Assembly (NCBI RefSeq): GCF_012567955.1 | Contig: NZ_CP046186.1 | Coordinates: 2,349-66,348 of the forward strand | DNA length: 64,000 nt | Direction of reading: 5' to 3' | Source of the DNA: Enterobacteriaceae endosymbiont of Donacia bicoloricornis | Lineage (GTDB): Bacteria > Pseudomonadota > Gammaproteobacteria > Enterobacterales > Enterobacteriaceae | Shown: piece by piece, positions 12,127 to 21,513 of the stretch | Numbering within the stretch: the stretch's first letter is position 1 | Layout: each line of letters opens with the position of its first letter | The notes under the pieces: generated by a model | The model's input: the letters and a program-made list of their open reading frames with translations, nothing else | Told to the model about the DNA's origin: nothing | The model's database searches: none | Translations under genes and position numbers: made by a program

Positions 12127-12447
12127 TTAATTTCTTAATCTAGGTGTTATTAGTTGCTTTTTTATAGCAGCTGATAACTCATCTAAAGATGAGTTTTCTG
12201 AATGTTCATTGTCAAGAGGTTCACTGGATAATTGAACTTCTGATAAATAGGTATGTATTGGTTGACCATTATCATCCTCCATTACTACATGATACCAAGG
12301 TTTATTACGTAATTTTTTACTTTCTGCAACTTCATTAATTTTAGGATCATGTAAAGAATATTCAGGATCAATATCAACTATAACTCCTAAAAAACCTAAT
12401 AATTTATGTCTTACTTGTTGACCAATACCAAATTTACTGGTAATCAT
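12127..12447 (-). CDS. hspQ: Heat shock protein HspQ
   Basis: Small protein known in E. coli as a hemimethylated-DNA-binding-domain protein that controls DnaA stability and acts as a Lon specificity enhancer. Here it has 106 residues against 105, with an unusually close match throughout: [28 protein letters not shown] (about 5-32), [21 protein letters not shown] (about 50-70) and the end [11 protein letters not shown]. The start ATG is preceded by AGGAAGG (12458-12464 on the minus strand) at a spacing of ten bases. In E. coli it is a sigma-32 gene; rpoH is retained at 19 kb, but no sigma-32 promoter could be recognised here. Confidence 0.96.
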   Translation of the reverse strand: MITSKFGIGQQVRHKLLGFLGVIVDIDPEYSLHDPKINEVAESKKLRNKPWYHVVMEDDNGQPIHTYLSEVQLSSEPLDNEHSENSSLDELSAAIKKQLITPRLRN

Positions 12448-12616
12448 TATTAATGATCCTTCCTAAGAAATATTATAGTTTTTATAGTAATTATATAATA
12501 AACTTATCTAAAATTAAATATTTATTTAAATTAAACTATAAAAATTAAACTAATTTTTATATATTATTAAAATAATTTTAAATATAAAATTTTTTAAAAA
12601 AAAAGAGAAAAAATAT

Positions 12617-13699
12617 ATGGTAAGACCAATTTGTGCTATTATAAATAGCAATGCATTAAAAAATAATTTAAAAATAATAAAAAAAATTGCATATAAATCT
12701 AAAGTTTGGGCTGTATTAAAAGCAGATGCTTATGGACATGGTATTAAAAATATTTATTCTGTAATAAAATATGACAGTGATGGTTTTGCTATTTTAACAT
12801 TAGATGAAGCTATAATTTTAAGAAAAAATGGTTGTATTAAACCAATTCTTTTACTAGAAGGTTTTTTTAATAGAGAGGAATTATATTTAATTTATAAATA
12901 TTTTTTAACTATTACAATACATAATAAATGGCAACTTAATAATTTAATTAAATTCAAATCAAAATACCCTATTAATATATATATAAAAATTAATACTGGA
13001 ATGAATAGATTAGGATTTCCTATAAAAGATGTTATTCCAATAATAAATATTATTAAAAAAAAAATTAATGTTTATAACATAACTTTAATGACTCATTTTG
13101 CTGATGCATCTAAAAATTCTTCTTTTGTTAAAAAACAAATAAATAATATTAAAAATATTATTAATATTTATCATAATTTTTCATACTCATTTGCTAATTC
13201 AGCAGCAATATTATGGCATTCATATAGTTATTATGATTGGATAAGAACTGGTATAATTTTATATGGTGCTTCACCTACAGGTGTTTGGGAAGATATTGCT
13301 AAAAAAAAAATACAACCAGTAATGACATTAAAAAGTAAAATAATATCTATTCAAAAAATATATCCAGGAGATATTATAGGATATAATTGTCAATATTATA
13401 CAAATACAAAAAATAGAATAGGAATTATTGCATGTGGATATGCTGATGGTTATCCTAGAAATATTAATCATAATAAAACATATGTTTTAATTAAAGGTAT
13501 TAAAACATTAATATTAGGTAGTATATCTATGGATATGATAGTAGTAGATTTAAATAATATCCCTACAGCTAAAATAGGAAGTTCAGTTGAATTATGGGGA
13601 GAAAATATTAAAATTGATGATATAGCTAAGTCTTCTAATACTATCGGATATGAATTAATGTGTTCTGTTTCAAAAAGAGTACCTAGAATTTTAAAATAA
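12617..13699 (+). CDS. alr: Alanine racemase
   Basis: PLP enzyme making D-alanine for peptidoglycan. 360 residues (E. coli Alr 359). The PLP lysine is in AVLKADAYGHG (about K35); MNRLGF, MTHFADA and RTGIILYGASP follow, the second catalytic tyrosine is in the GYN/YADGYPR region, and SMDMIVVDL lies near the C terminus. GAGAAAA precedes the ATG. In E. coli alr lies next to dnaB; here dnaB is elsewhere (31 kb). Together with murB and mreBCD it shows that a cell wall is still built. Confidence 0.96.
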   Translation: MVRPICAIINSNALKNNLKIIKKIAYKSKVWAVLKADAYGHGIKNIYSVIKYDSDGFAILTLDEAIILRKNGCIKPILLLEGFFNREELYLIYKYFLTITIHNKWQLNNLIKFKSKYPINIYIKINTGMNRLGFPIKDVIPIINIIKKKINVYNITLMTHFADASKNSSFVKKQINNIKNIINIYHNFSYSFANSAAILWHSYSYYDWIRTGIILYGASPTGVWEDIAKKKIQPVMTLKSKIISIQKIYPGDIIGYNCQYYTNTKNRIGIIACGYADGYPRNINHNKTYVLIKGIKTLILGSISMDMIVVDLNNIPTAKIGSSVELWGENIKIDDIAKSSNTIGYELMCSVSKRVPRILK

Positions 13700-13748
13700 C
13701 TTTTTAAAATTTTTTAAAAAAAAATATAAAAAATAGTAGATTTTATAT

Positions 13749-15377
13749 TTATTTTTTTATTATTTTGTTTAAATTATTTATATTTATTCTAACAAACAAA
13801 GGTTTAAATTTACTAATTTTTGTATTAATTAAAGGCAATTTAATATTTTTTAAACATAATTTATTTTTTAAAAATAATTCCGTTTTTTTAGATAAAATAG
13901 GCATAATTGGTTTTAAATATATCATTATTAAACGAAACATATTAATTCCCATAGAACAAATATTATGAACTTCTTTTCTTTTAAAATTATTTTTAATTAA
14001 TAACCATGGTTTATATTTATCTATATAATAATTAGCTTTATCTGATAAAATTATTATTTGTTTAATAACATCATTAAATTTACCTTGTATAAAATATTCA
14101 TGAATAACCTCAGATTTTTTAACAAATTTTAAATATAGAGACATATCAATATTTTTAGCTAAATTATCATTAAAATAATTATTAATAAAATATGCATTTC
14201 TTGAAGCTAAATTAACAATTTTATTTACGATATCTCCATTTATTTTAAAAATGAAATCAGAAAAATTAAAATCAATATCATTAATATTATGTGATAATTT
14301 AGAAGCATAATAATAACGTAAACTATCAGAATCCATAAAATTTAACCATTTTTTTGCAGTAATAAAATTACCTTTTGATTTTGACATTTTTAATCCATTT
14401 AATGTTACATGACCATGAACAAATAATTTAGTAGGTTTTCTAAAATTACTTCCTTCTAATATTGCAGGCCAAAATAAACTATGAAAATAAATAATATCTT
14501 TTCCAATAAAATGATATAATTCTGTATCTGAATCTTTTTTCCACCATTCATAAAAATTAATTTTTTTATTATCACATAAATTTTTAAAAGTACTTATATA
14601 ACCTATTGGTGCATCTAACCATACATAGAAATATTTATTAAAAGATTTAGGTATTTTAAAACCAAAATATGGACTATCTCTTGTAATATCCCATTTTTTT
14701 AAACCTAAAGTAAACCATTCACATATTTTATTTTTTATTTTTTTATTTAAAACACCAGAATAAATCCATTTTTTTAAAAAATTACTAAATTGAGGTAGAT
14801 CAAAAAAAAAATGTTCAGAATTACATAATATAGGAGTAGTATTAGATAAAACAGAAATTGGATTAATTAAATCTATAGAAGAATAAGTAGTACCACAATT
14901 TTCACAGTGATCTCCATATTGGTTTATAGATTTACAATTAGGACATGATCCTTTTATAAATCTATCAGGTAAAAAAATATTATGAACAAAATCATATAAT
15001 TGTTGAATAATTCTTTTTTTAATAAAATTTCGTTTTTTTAAACGATTAAAAATTAATTTAGCAAAAAAAAAGTTTTCCCTACTATGTGTAGTATAGTAGT
15101 TATCATAACTAATATTAAATTTTTTTAAATCTATAATATGTTCATTATATATTTTATTAATTAAATTTTCTGGACTTATATTTAATTGCTGAGCTTTAAG
15201 CATGACAGGAGTACCATGTGCATCATCAGCACAAATAAAAAATATTTTATTTCCACACATTCGCTGATATCGAACCCAAATATCTGCTTGTATATGTTCT
15301 AAAATATGACCTAAATGAATACTACCATTAGAATAAGGAAAAGCACATGTAACTAATATTTTTTTTTTTAATAACAT
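13749..15377 (-). CDS. metG: Methionyl-tRNA synthetase, short form
   Basis: Class I synthetase charging initiator and elongator tRNA-Met. It has HLGH in SIHLGHILEHIQ (about 21-24), the zinc knuckle CPNC...CENCGTTY (about 145-164), the WLDAPIGYIS active-site segment and KMSKS in LNGLKMSKSKGN (about 330). At 542 residues it ends after the anticodon-binding helical domain. E. coli MetG (677) continues into a Trbp111-like C-terminal tRNA-binding/dimerisation domain that is absent here. The truncation is clean (no remnant behind the stop), and monomeric forms of this length are active in other bacteria. Confidence 0.96.
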   Translation of the reverse strand: MLLKKKILVTCAFPYSNGSIHLGHILEHIQADIWVRYQRMCGNKIFFICADDAHGTPVMLKAQQLNISPENLINKIYNEHIIDLKKFNISYDNYYTTHSRENFFFAKLIFNRLKKRNFIKKRIIQQLYDFVHNIFLPDRFIKGSCPNCKSINQYGDHCENCGTTYSSIDLINPISVLSNTTPILCNSEHFFFDLPQFSNFLKKWIYSGVLNKKIKNKICEWFTLGLKKWDITRDSPYFGFKIPKSFNKYFYVWLDAPIGYISTFKNLCDNKKINFYEWWKKDSDTELYHFIGKDIIYFHSLFWPAILEGSNFRKPTKLFVHGHVTLNGLKMSKSKGNFITAKKWLNFMDSDSLRYYYASKLSHNINDIDFNFSDFIFKINGDIVNKIVNLASRNAYFINNYFNDNLAKNIDMSLYLKFVKKSEVIHEYFIQGKFNDVIKQIIILSDKANYYIDKYKPWLLIKNNFKRKEVHNICSMGINMFRLIMIYLKPIMPILSKKTELFLKNKLCLKNIKLPLINTKISKFKPLFVRININNLNKIIKK

Positions 15378-15447
15378 AATATATTACTTATTATATTTTT
15401 ATATATTTTATATATAAATTAAAATTTATTTAATATAAAAAAATATT

Positions 15448-15969
15448 TTAATAAAAGAGCTTAATTATAATATTATTACAAATAGGATACAATAAATATA
15501 AAGAAAATATTAAATATAAATAGCAAAAAATATCTTCATTAAGTAATTTTTTTGTAATAAGTGGTAATCTAAATTTTTTTTTATAAGGCCATAATAATGG
15601 CACTCCAAATGGAGTTAATATATCAGCAACAATATGACTACAATAACCAATAATTAACCCTAATTTAACATCAAAAATATTATTTAATTTTAAATTAATA
15701 GAAAAAATAATAAATCCAAAAACTAAAATAGATAATAAACTATGCGTAAATCCTCTATGTCCAAATATTTTATTAACTAAATAAGATAAGATTTTTATTT
15801 TACGTCCTAATATAGATTTAGGATTATCAATATCTGGTAATAAACATGTAATTATTGAAACAGGAATAATACGCCACCAATCATCATGATATAGGATCTT
15901 GGAAAAAATAAAATGTTGTATTAAAATACTACTAGTTATTGTAAATATTATATGTCCTTTAATTGTCAT
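15448..15969 (-). CDS. ydjM: YdjM-type inner-membrane metal-dependent hydrolase family protein
   Basis: Membrane protein of the YbcI/YdjM (DUF457) family, function not well established. 173 residues, close to E. coli YdjM over most of its length: KGHIIFTITSS at the start, DDWWRIIPVSIITCLLPDIDNPKS (about 29-52), FGHRGFTHSLLS (about 69-80), GYCSHIVADILTPFGVPLLWP (about 108-128). The conserved His and Asp residues (LPDID, HRGFTHS, SHxxAD) suggest a metal site between several membrane helices. It starts 19 bases after the rnb stop on the same strand, so it is probably cotranscribed. E. coli ydjM is LexA-controlled; no LexA box is present here. Confidence 0.88.
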   Translation of the reverse strand: MTIKGHIIFTITSSILIQHFIFSKILYHDDWWRIIPVSIITCLLPDIDNPKSILGRKIKILSYLVNKIFGHRGFTHSLLSILVFGFIIFSINLKLNNIFDVKLGLIIGYCSHIVADILTPFGVPLLWPYKKKFRLPLITKKLLNEDIFCYLYLIFSLYLLYPICNNIIIKLFY

Positions 15970-15988
15970 ATAAATTTTACCTAAAAAA

Positions 15989-17926
15989 TTAATTTACTAA
16001 TTTAGCAATAATACCATTAATATTTATTTTTTTTATAATAACTTTTATTTTATCAGTAACTTTAAAAAATAATTTATTTTTATTTAAAATAATTCCTTTT
16101 TCTTGCTTAAAAATTAAATTTTTATTTAAAAATTTTTTAGGGATAAAAGCATAAGCACCATTTTCAAGAAATCTGATCTTAATACCATTATATAATATAT
16201 CAATAATTTCAGATATAAAAATTTTATTACGAGTATAAATATTTTGGAAATATTGTAAATATAAAAAATTATATAAATCTTTTTGTGCTTGTTTGTATAA
16301 ATAACGTTTTTGATTCATATTGATATATATATCATTTAAAGGTTTTAATATATTATATTTTTTATTTATAATTGATTTTATTAATCTATGATTAATCATA
16401 TCTCCAAATTTTCTAATAGGAGAGGTCCAAGTAGCATATCTTTTTAAACCTAAAGAAAAATGAGGTCCTGGTTTTATATTAAAAAATGTAATTAATTGAT
16501 ATTTTTTTATTCTATTTAAAATAAATGATGATTTTGAATCTTGTAATTGATTATATAAAGTTTTATATCCTGTTAAAGTCATTAAAAATGACTTATTATA
16601 TCTAATATTAGATTCATTTAATAATTCTTTTATTTTATCAATTTTATTTATATTAAAACCATAATATATATTATATACTCCAAAATCTAAATGTTTATAT
16701 AATATTTCAGATGCACATATATTAGCGGTTATCATTGCAGTTTCAATTATCTTATGTGCTATTCTTCTTTTTTCTATTATTATATCTAATATATTACCTT
16801 GATTATCAATCATAAATTTATAATCTTGATTATTAAATTTTACAGTATTTTTATCATTCCATTTTTTACGATATAAATAAAATTTATATAATAAAAAAAT
16901 TTGTTTTTTAATTTGACTATTATTAGGTTTCCAAGTTCCTTTTTTTTCTAACCAATCTGAAACATCATTATAATTTAATTTTGCTTTTGATTTTATCCAA
17001 CCGGTAAAAAAAATTATTTTTTTATTTAAAAGACCGTTTTTATTAATTTTTATTTTACAAATTAAAACTGGTCTTTTTTTATTAGGATGTAAAGAACAAA
17101 AATTTTCTGATAATTTTTTTGGTAATAAAGAAATAGTTAATCCTGGTAAATAATTTGTAAACATTCTTTCTGAAGCTATTTGGTCTATTTTACTATCTTT
17201 CTTAATATAAGAAGTAGGATCTGCAATTGCAATATAAATTAACAATTCTTCTTCAGATATTTCTTCTATATATAATGCATCATCTATATCTTTAGTCTCT
17301 TTACTATCTATTGTAATAAAACATAATTTTGTTAAATCGTGTCTATTTATATTTTCATCTAAAAATTCTATTTTTTTACATAAATCATTACTAGGAGAAT
17401 TAATTTCAAGATTATATTTTAATAATATTTCCCACCATGGTTTTAAATGTTTATTATTTATAGTTAAAATTTCTGTTATTTCTGCTACAAATGAATTATT
17501 ATTTTTTTTTAAGGGATGTTGGATAATTTTTGCAATTACTTTATCACCATTTTTAAAATTATTTTTTATATTTTTTCCTATAACACATTTTATTATATTA
17601 TTAAATAAAAATTTTTTTTTAGGAATAATATAAATATTATTTATATTTTTTTTTATTATTCCTTCAAAAATATTAATACTAGATTTTATTAGTTTAATTG
17701 GAATAACATTTAATTTATTATTAATATCATTTTTTATATTTGCTAATATATAGTCTCCATCCATAACATATTTTAAATAAATATAAGAAATATGATACAT
17801 GTTATTTTCATCTGTTTCTAAAATAACTGTATTTTTATTTAAAATTTTTACAAAACCTTTTATAGAAGGTAAATTTTTTGAAAATTTTTTTTTTAATTTG
17901 AAAAGTAAAATATTATTATAAAGCAT
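15989..17926 (-). CDS. rnb: Exoribonuclease II
   Basis: Processive 3'-5' single-strand RNA exonuclease for mRNA turnover. 645 residues against 644 in E. coli, which favours RNase II over the longer RNase R. Domain order is cold-shock domains, the RNB catalytic domain starting near 190 with FITIDSKETKDIDDALYI (four metal-binding Asp), IADPTSYI, FTNYLPGLTISLLPKKLSENFCSL, EPRRIA-like EKRRIAHKIIETAMI, YATWTSPIRKFGDMINHRLIK, and a C-terminal S1 domain. The N terminus is divergent. The ATG start is followed by family-like LLFKLKKKF. Confidence 0.95.
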   Translation of the reverse strand: MLYNNILLFKLKKKFSKNLPSIKGFVKILNKNTVILETDENNMYHISYIYLKYVMDGDYILANIKNDINNKLNVIPIKLIKSSINIFEGIIKKNINNIYIIPKKKFLFNNIIKCVIGKNIKNNFKNGDKVIAKIIQHPLKKNNNSFVAEITEILTINNKHLKPWWEILLKYNLEINSPSNDLCKKIEFLDENINRHDLTKLCFITIDSKETKDIDDALYIEEISEEELLIYIAIADPTSYIKKDSKIDQIASERMFTNYLPGLTISLLPKKLSENFCSLHPNKKRPVLICKIKINKNGLLNKKIIFFTGWIKSKAKLNYNDVSDWLEKKGTWKPNNSQIKKQIFLLYKFYLYRKKWNDKNTVKFNNQDYKFMIDNQGNILDIIIEKRRIAHKIIETAMITANICASEILYKHLDFGVYNIYYGFNINKIDKIKELLNESNIRYNKSFLMTLTGYKTLYNQLQDSKSSFILNRIKKYQLITFFNIKPGPHFSLGLKRYATWTSPIRKFGDMINHRLIKSIINKKYNILKPLNDIYINMNQKRYLYKQAQKDLYNFLYLQYFQNIYTRNKIFISEIIDILYNGIKIRFLENGAYAFIPKKFLNKNLIFKQEKGIILNKNKLFFKVTDKIKVIIKKININGIIAKLVN

Positions 17927-17950
17927 AATATTAATTATTATTTATTTAAA

Positions 17951-18475
17951 TTAAAATGGAATATCATCTTCAAAATCAAGAAGATTTTCATTTTTATTAA
18001 TAGATAATTTATCATCATCATTTTTTTGTATCATATCATTAGATATGTTTGTTTTTTTGTTCCAATCATCTTTTATTTCTTTTAAATTTTTATTTTTATT
18101 TGATAAATTATTATCATGTTGTCTTATATTATTTAATATCTGCATTGTTCCTCCTATACTTACAATTATTTCAGTTATATAATTATCTTGTCCATTTTGA
18201 TTTTGCCACTTTCTAGTTTGTAAATAACCTTCAATATAAACTTGGGATCCTTTTTTTAAATATTCATTAGAAATTTCAGCTAATTTACCAAATATTACAA
18301 TTCTATGCCATTCGGTTTTTTCTTTATTTTCCCCAGTATTTTTATCTTTCCAATTATTCGAAGTAGCAACTATAATATTTACAACAGGATTTCCATTCGG
18401 CATATAACGTATTTCAGGATTTTTACCTAAAAAACCAATTATAATTACTTTATTAATACCTCTTCTACTAGCCAT
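17951..18475 (-). CDS. ssb: Single-stranded DNA-binding protein
   Basis: Tetrameric OB-fold protein that protects ssDNA and recruits replication and repair proteins. 174 residues (E. coli 178). The OB fold spans about 1-110: [69 protein letters not shown] short Lys/Asn/Asp-rich linker leads to the C-terminal tip LDFEDDIPF, which keeps the DDIPF protein-interaction motif. AAAGGA sits eight bases before the ATG. It stands between rpoH and rnb on one strand. Confidence 0.97.
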   Translation of the reverse strand: MASRRGINKVIIIGFLGKNPEIRYMPNGNPVVNIIVATSNNWKDKNTGENKEKTEWHRIVIFGKLAEISNEYLKKGSQVYIEGYLQTRKWQNQNGQDNYITEIIVSIGGTMQILNNIRQHDNNLSNKNKNLKEIKDDWNKKTNISNDMIQKNDDDKLSINKNENLLDFEDDIPF

Positions 18476-18549
18476 TTTTTTAATCCTTTTAACTAAAAAA
18501 TTAATATTTTAAATTTTAAATAAGATAATTATTACATGAAAAATATAAA

Positions 18550-19425
18550 TTATATAGGTAATAAATTTCCAATAAGAAAACGTAATTTTTTCATTGCATT
18601 TTTTTCTAATTGTCTTATACGTTCTGCAGATATACCATAATAATTTGCTAATTCTTGTAATGTAGTTTTTTTTTTATTTTTATTTAACCATCTTAAGTTA
18701 ATAATATGACGACTACGATAATCTAATTTTTGTAAAGCTTTATATAATTTTTCTGAAATAAATTTACTCCAATTATCTTTTTCTATTATATTAGCAAAAT
18801 TAGAACTATGATCTTTAAGAAAGATATTAGAATTAATTTGTTTATTTTTAAAATCGTCTTTTGTATCATCATGCATATCTTGTGCTGACATACGTGATTC
18901 CATTTCATAAACATCTTTTATAGATACTCCTAATTCTTTCGCTACCATTTTAATTTCATCTTGATTAAACCAACCTAATCTTTGTTTAGCTTTTCGTAAA
19001 TTAAAAAATAATTTTCTTTGTGCTTTTGTAGTAGCAACTTTTACAATTCTCCAATTACGTAAAACATATTCATGTATTTCAGCTTTTATCCAATGAATAG
19101 CAAAAGATACTAATCTTACACCAATTTCTGGATTAAATCTCCTTACAGCTTTCATTAAACCTATATTACCTTCTTGAATAAGATCTGCTTGTTGCAATCC
19201 ATATCCTGAATAATATTTAGCCACATGTATAACAAATCTTAAATGCGATAAAATCAATTTTTTAGCAGCTTCTAAATCTCCTTTATAATATAATTTTTTT
19301 GATAATTCTTGTTCTTCTTTAGCAGTTAACATTGGATAAGTATTTGTTGCATGTATATAAGAATCTAATGTACCTATAGGAAGAAGAGAAGATCTTAAAT
19401 TAGAGGTAAATATATTTTTATACAT
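18550..19425 (-). CDS. rpoH: Heat-shock sigma factor sigma-32
   Basis: Directs RNA polymerase to heat-shock promoters. The 291 residues include region 2 ([62 protein letters not shown]), the sigma-32-specific RpoH box QRKLFFNLR, and region 4.2 helix-turn-helix [28 protein letters not shown]. Region 2 is almost identical to E. coli. The start is taken at the ATG at 19425, because a TTG 12 bases upstream would overlap the Shine-Dalgarno GGAGG (19431-19435) that lies five bases before this ATG. In E. coli ftsX and ftsE separate rpoH from ftsY; here they are gone. Confidence 0.97.
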   Translation of the reverse strand: MYKNIFTSNLRSSLLPIGTLDSYIHATNTYPMLTAKEEQELSKKLYYKGDLEAAKKLILSHLRFVIHVAKYYSGYGLQQADLIQEGNIGLMKAVRRFNPEIGVRLVSFAIHWIKAEIHEYVLRNWRIVKVATTKAQRKLFFNLRKAKQRLGWFNQDEIKMVAKELGVSIKDVYEMESRMSAQDMHDDTKDDFKNKQINSNIFLKDHSSNFANIIEKDNWSKFISEKLYKALQKLDYRSRHIINLRWLNKNKKKTTLQELANYYGISAERIRQLEKNAMKKLRFLIGNLLPI

Positions 19426-19430
19426 TAATT

Positions 19431-19435
19431 CCTCC
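19431..19435 (-). promoter_or_regulatory. rpoH Shine-Dalgarno GGAGG
   Basis: Minus-strand GGAGG five bases before the ATG at 19425. It decides the start, since the alternative in-frame TTG at 19435-19437 overlaps it. It is one of the strongest ribosome binding sites in the window. Confidence 0.85.
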
Positions 19436-19489
19436 AAAAATAAAAAACATTAGTAATTAATTTTACATTAATTATATTAATCATTATTT

Positions 19490-20428
19490 TTAATCTGTAA
19501 AAATTGCATTTATAAAATCCTTTGCATTAAATAAATGTAAATCTGTAATTTTTTCTCCACAACAAATATATCTTATTGGAATATGAAATTCATTTGCCAA
19601 AGAAAAAATAACACCACCTTTTGCTGTACCATCTATTTTAGTTATTGTAATACCTGTAACACCTATATTATCATGAAATGTTTTAAGTTGATTAATAGAA
19701 TTTTGTCCAATATTTGAATCTAAAACTAACATTATTTCATTAATAACCATATTATTATTTTTTTTTATTACACGTACAATTTTTTTTAATTCTTCCATAA
19801 GAAAAAAATTATTATGTAATCTTCCTGATGTATCAGCAATTAAAATATCTATTTTATCTTTTTTAGCTTTAGAAATTGAATCAAAAATAATTGCTGAACT
19901 ATCTTTTTTATTAGAATTATAAATAAACAAACTATTACTTTTTTTACTCCAAGAAAATAATTGTTCATGTGCACCTGCTCTAAAAGTGTCTCCAGAAGCT
20001 AAAAGCACAGATTTTTTTCTTTTATAAAAATAATATGCTAATTTACCTATTGTAGTTGTTTTACCAACTCCATTAACACCTATTATTAATATAATAAATG
20101 GTTTATTATTAATAATTAAAGGTTTTTCTACTGGAAGTAAAATTTTTAACATTTCTTCTTTTATGTATGTATATAATTGAGAAGAATCTTTTAATTTATT
20201 TAATTTTACATATTTTTTTGTTAAGTTAATAATTTTTTTTGTAGTGTATATTCCTACATCAGAAATAATTAATTTTTCTTGTAATTTATTAAATAATTCT
20301 TCATCAATAGTATTTCTTTTTTTAAAAAGATTAAAAATTTCTTTACTAATGTTTTTACTTGTTTTAATTAATTTATTTTTTAAATAATTAAAAAAACTCA
20401 TTTTTTCTTTACTTTTTTTATTTATCAT
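19490..20428 (-). CDS. ftsY: Signal recognition particle receptor FtsY, NG domain only
   Basis: GTPase that docks the SRP-ribosome complex at the membrane. The 312 residues comprise the N domain and the G domain: GVNGVGKTTTIGKLAYYF (P-loop, about 117-134), DTFRAGAHEQLFSW, DTSGRLHNNFFLMEELKKI, TKIDGTAKGG and the closing motif IRYICCGEKITDLHLFNAKDFI. E. coli FtsY (about 500 residues) has a long acidic A domain in front, absent here; NG cores alone can function. The start could also be the ATG nine codons further in. It is divergent from rsmD, as in E. coli. Confidence 0.96.
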   Translation of the reverse strand: MINKKSKEKMSFFNYLKNKLIKTSKNISKEIFNLFKKRNTIDEELFNKLQEKLIISDVGIYTTKKIINLTKKYVKLNKLKDSSQLYTYIKEEMLKILLPVEKPLIINNKPFIILIIGVNGVGKTTTIGKLAYYFYKRKKSVLLASGDTFRAGAHEQLFSWSKKSNSLFIYNSNKKDSSAIIFDSISKAKKDKIDILIADTSGRLHNNFFLMEELKKIVRVIKKNNNMVINEIMLVLDSNIGQNSINQLKTFHDNIGVTGITITKIDGTAKGGVIFSLANEFHIPIRYICCGEKITDLHLFNAKDFINAIFTD

Positions 20429-20557
20429 TTTCTTACAAAAATCTTTAAATTATCTAGTAATAAAATACTTGATTTAATTAAAACTAATTATTATTTAAAT
20501 AGTATAACAAAAATAATTTTAAAGTAATTATTATTAATAGTAATTTTAATATAAATT

Positions 20558-21142
20558 ATGAAAAAAAAAAAACATAATAACATTAATATTATATCTGGAA
20601 AATGGAAAGGTAAAAAAATAAAAGTTATAAACAATAAAATTTTAAAACCTACAATGTGTTTTATTCGTGAAAATTTATTTAATTGGCTTATGAAAAATAA
20701 TTTATATAAATTAAAATGTTTAGATTGTTATGCTGGTACTGGAATTTTGAGTTTTGAAGCACTTTCCAGAAATGCTTTGTTAGCTACTTTAATAGAAAAT
20801 AATAAAAAAATATTTCAACAATTAAAACAAAATGTTTATTTATTAAAAATAAAAAACATTTTTTTAATTTATAATAATACTTTAAATTTTTTAGCACAAA
20901 AGTCAAATATTCAATATGATCTTGTTTTTGTAGATCCTCCATTTTGTAAAAAAAATATTTTATTACAAAAAACTTGTATTTTATTAGAAAAAAATAATTG
21001 GTTAACAAATAACGCAAAAATATTTATTGAATATAAAAAAAAAAGTAATAAATTTTTTTTACCAAAAAATTGGATAAAATATAAAAAAAAAACATTTGGT
21101 ATAGTCACATATCTTTTATATCAAAAAAAAATATATGCATAA
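20558..21142 (+). CDS. rsmD: 16S rRNA (guanine-966-N2)-methyltransferase RsmD
   Basis: SAM-dependent methylation of G966 in 16S rRNA. 194 residues (E. coli 198). NIISGKWKGKKI at the N terminus, PTMCFIRENLFNWL (about 37-50), SAM-binding LDCYAGTGILSFEALSRNA (about 56-74), IENNKKIFQQLKQN and the catalytic YDLVFVDPPF (about 122-131) identify it. The DPPF motif marks the N2-guanine class. It converges on tusA with four bases between stops; both genes also lie near each other in E. coli. Confidence 0.94.
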   Translation: MKKKKHNNINIISGKWKGKKIKVINNKILKPTMCFIRENLFNWLMKNNLYKLKCLDCYAGTGILSFEALSRNALLATLIENNKKIFQQLKQNVYLLKIKNIFLIYNNTLNFLAQKSNIQYDLVFVDPPFCKKNILLQKTCILLEKNNWLTNNAKIFIEYKKKSNKFFLPKNWIKYKKKTFGIVTYLLYQKKIYA

Positions 21143-21146
21143 AAAA

Positions 21147-21398
21147 TTATAATTTTTTTATTAAAAAAAAATATTTATTATCATATATTTTTTTATCAAT
21201 TATATTATAATTCATAAAATGACAAAAGTATTTTATATCTGTATTAACTAATAAATCATTTGTAATAATTAATAAAGTTTCATTTTTTTTTATTTGAAGT
21301 GTTTTTTTTTTAATCATCATAATAGTATTTGGACATTGTAATCCTTGTATATCTAAAATATGATTTACGTTTTTATAAAAATTATTTTTTTTAATCAT
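21147..21398 (-). CDS. tusA: Sulfur carrier protein TusA
   Basis: Takes persulfide sulfur from IscS and passes it to TusBCD for tRNA 2-thiouridine. 83 residues against 81 in E. coli. HILDIQGLQCPNTIMMIKK (about 13-31) aligns with TLDALGLRCPEPVMMVRK, and ETLLIITND plus TDIKYFCHFMNYNII also align. The active cysteine (about C22) is present, but the usual CPxP motif reads CPNT, losing the second proline. It is adjacent to rsmD as in the E. coli rsmD-zntA-tusA region. Function with TusE (7.2 kb) is inferred. Confidence 0.88.
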   Translation of the reverse strand: MIKKNNFYKNVNHILDIQGLQCPNTIMMIKKKTLQIKKNETLLIITNDLLVNTDIKYFCHFMNYNIIDKKIYDNKYFFLIKKL

Positions 21399-21513
21399 TT
21401 TAATATATTATAAATAATAAATTTGTATAAGTAATTTTATTATTATAATAAAAAATTTTTTATTTATAAATTTTTATAAATAAATTTATATTTTAAATAT
21501 ATAAGGTAATATT

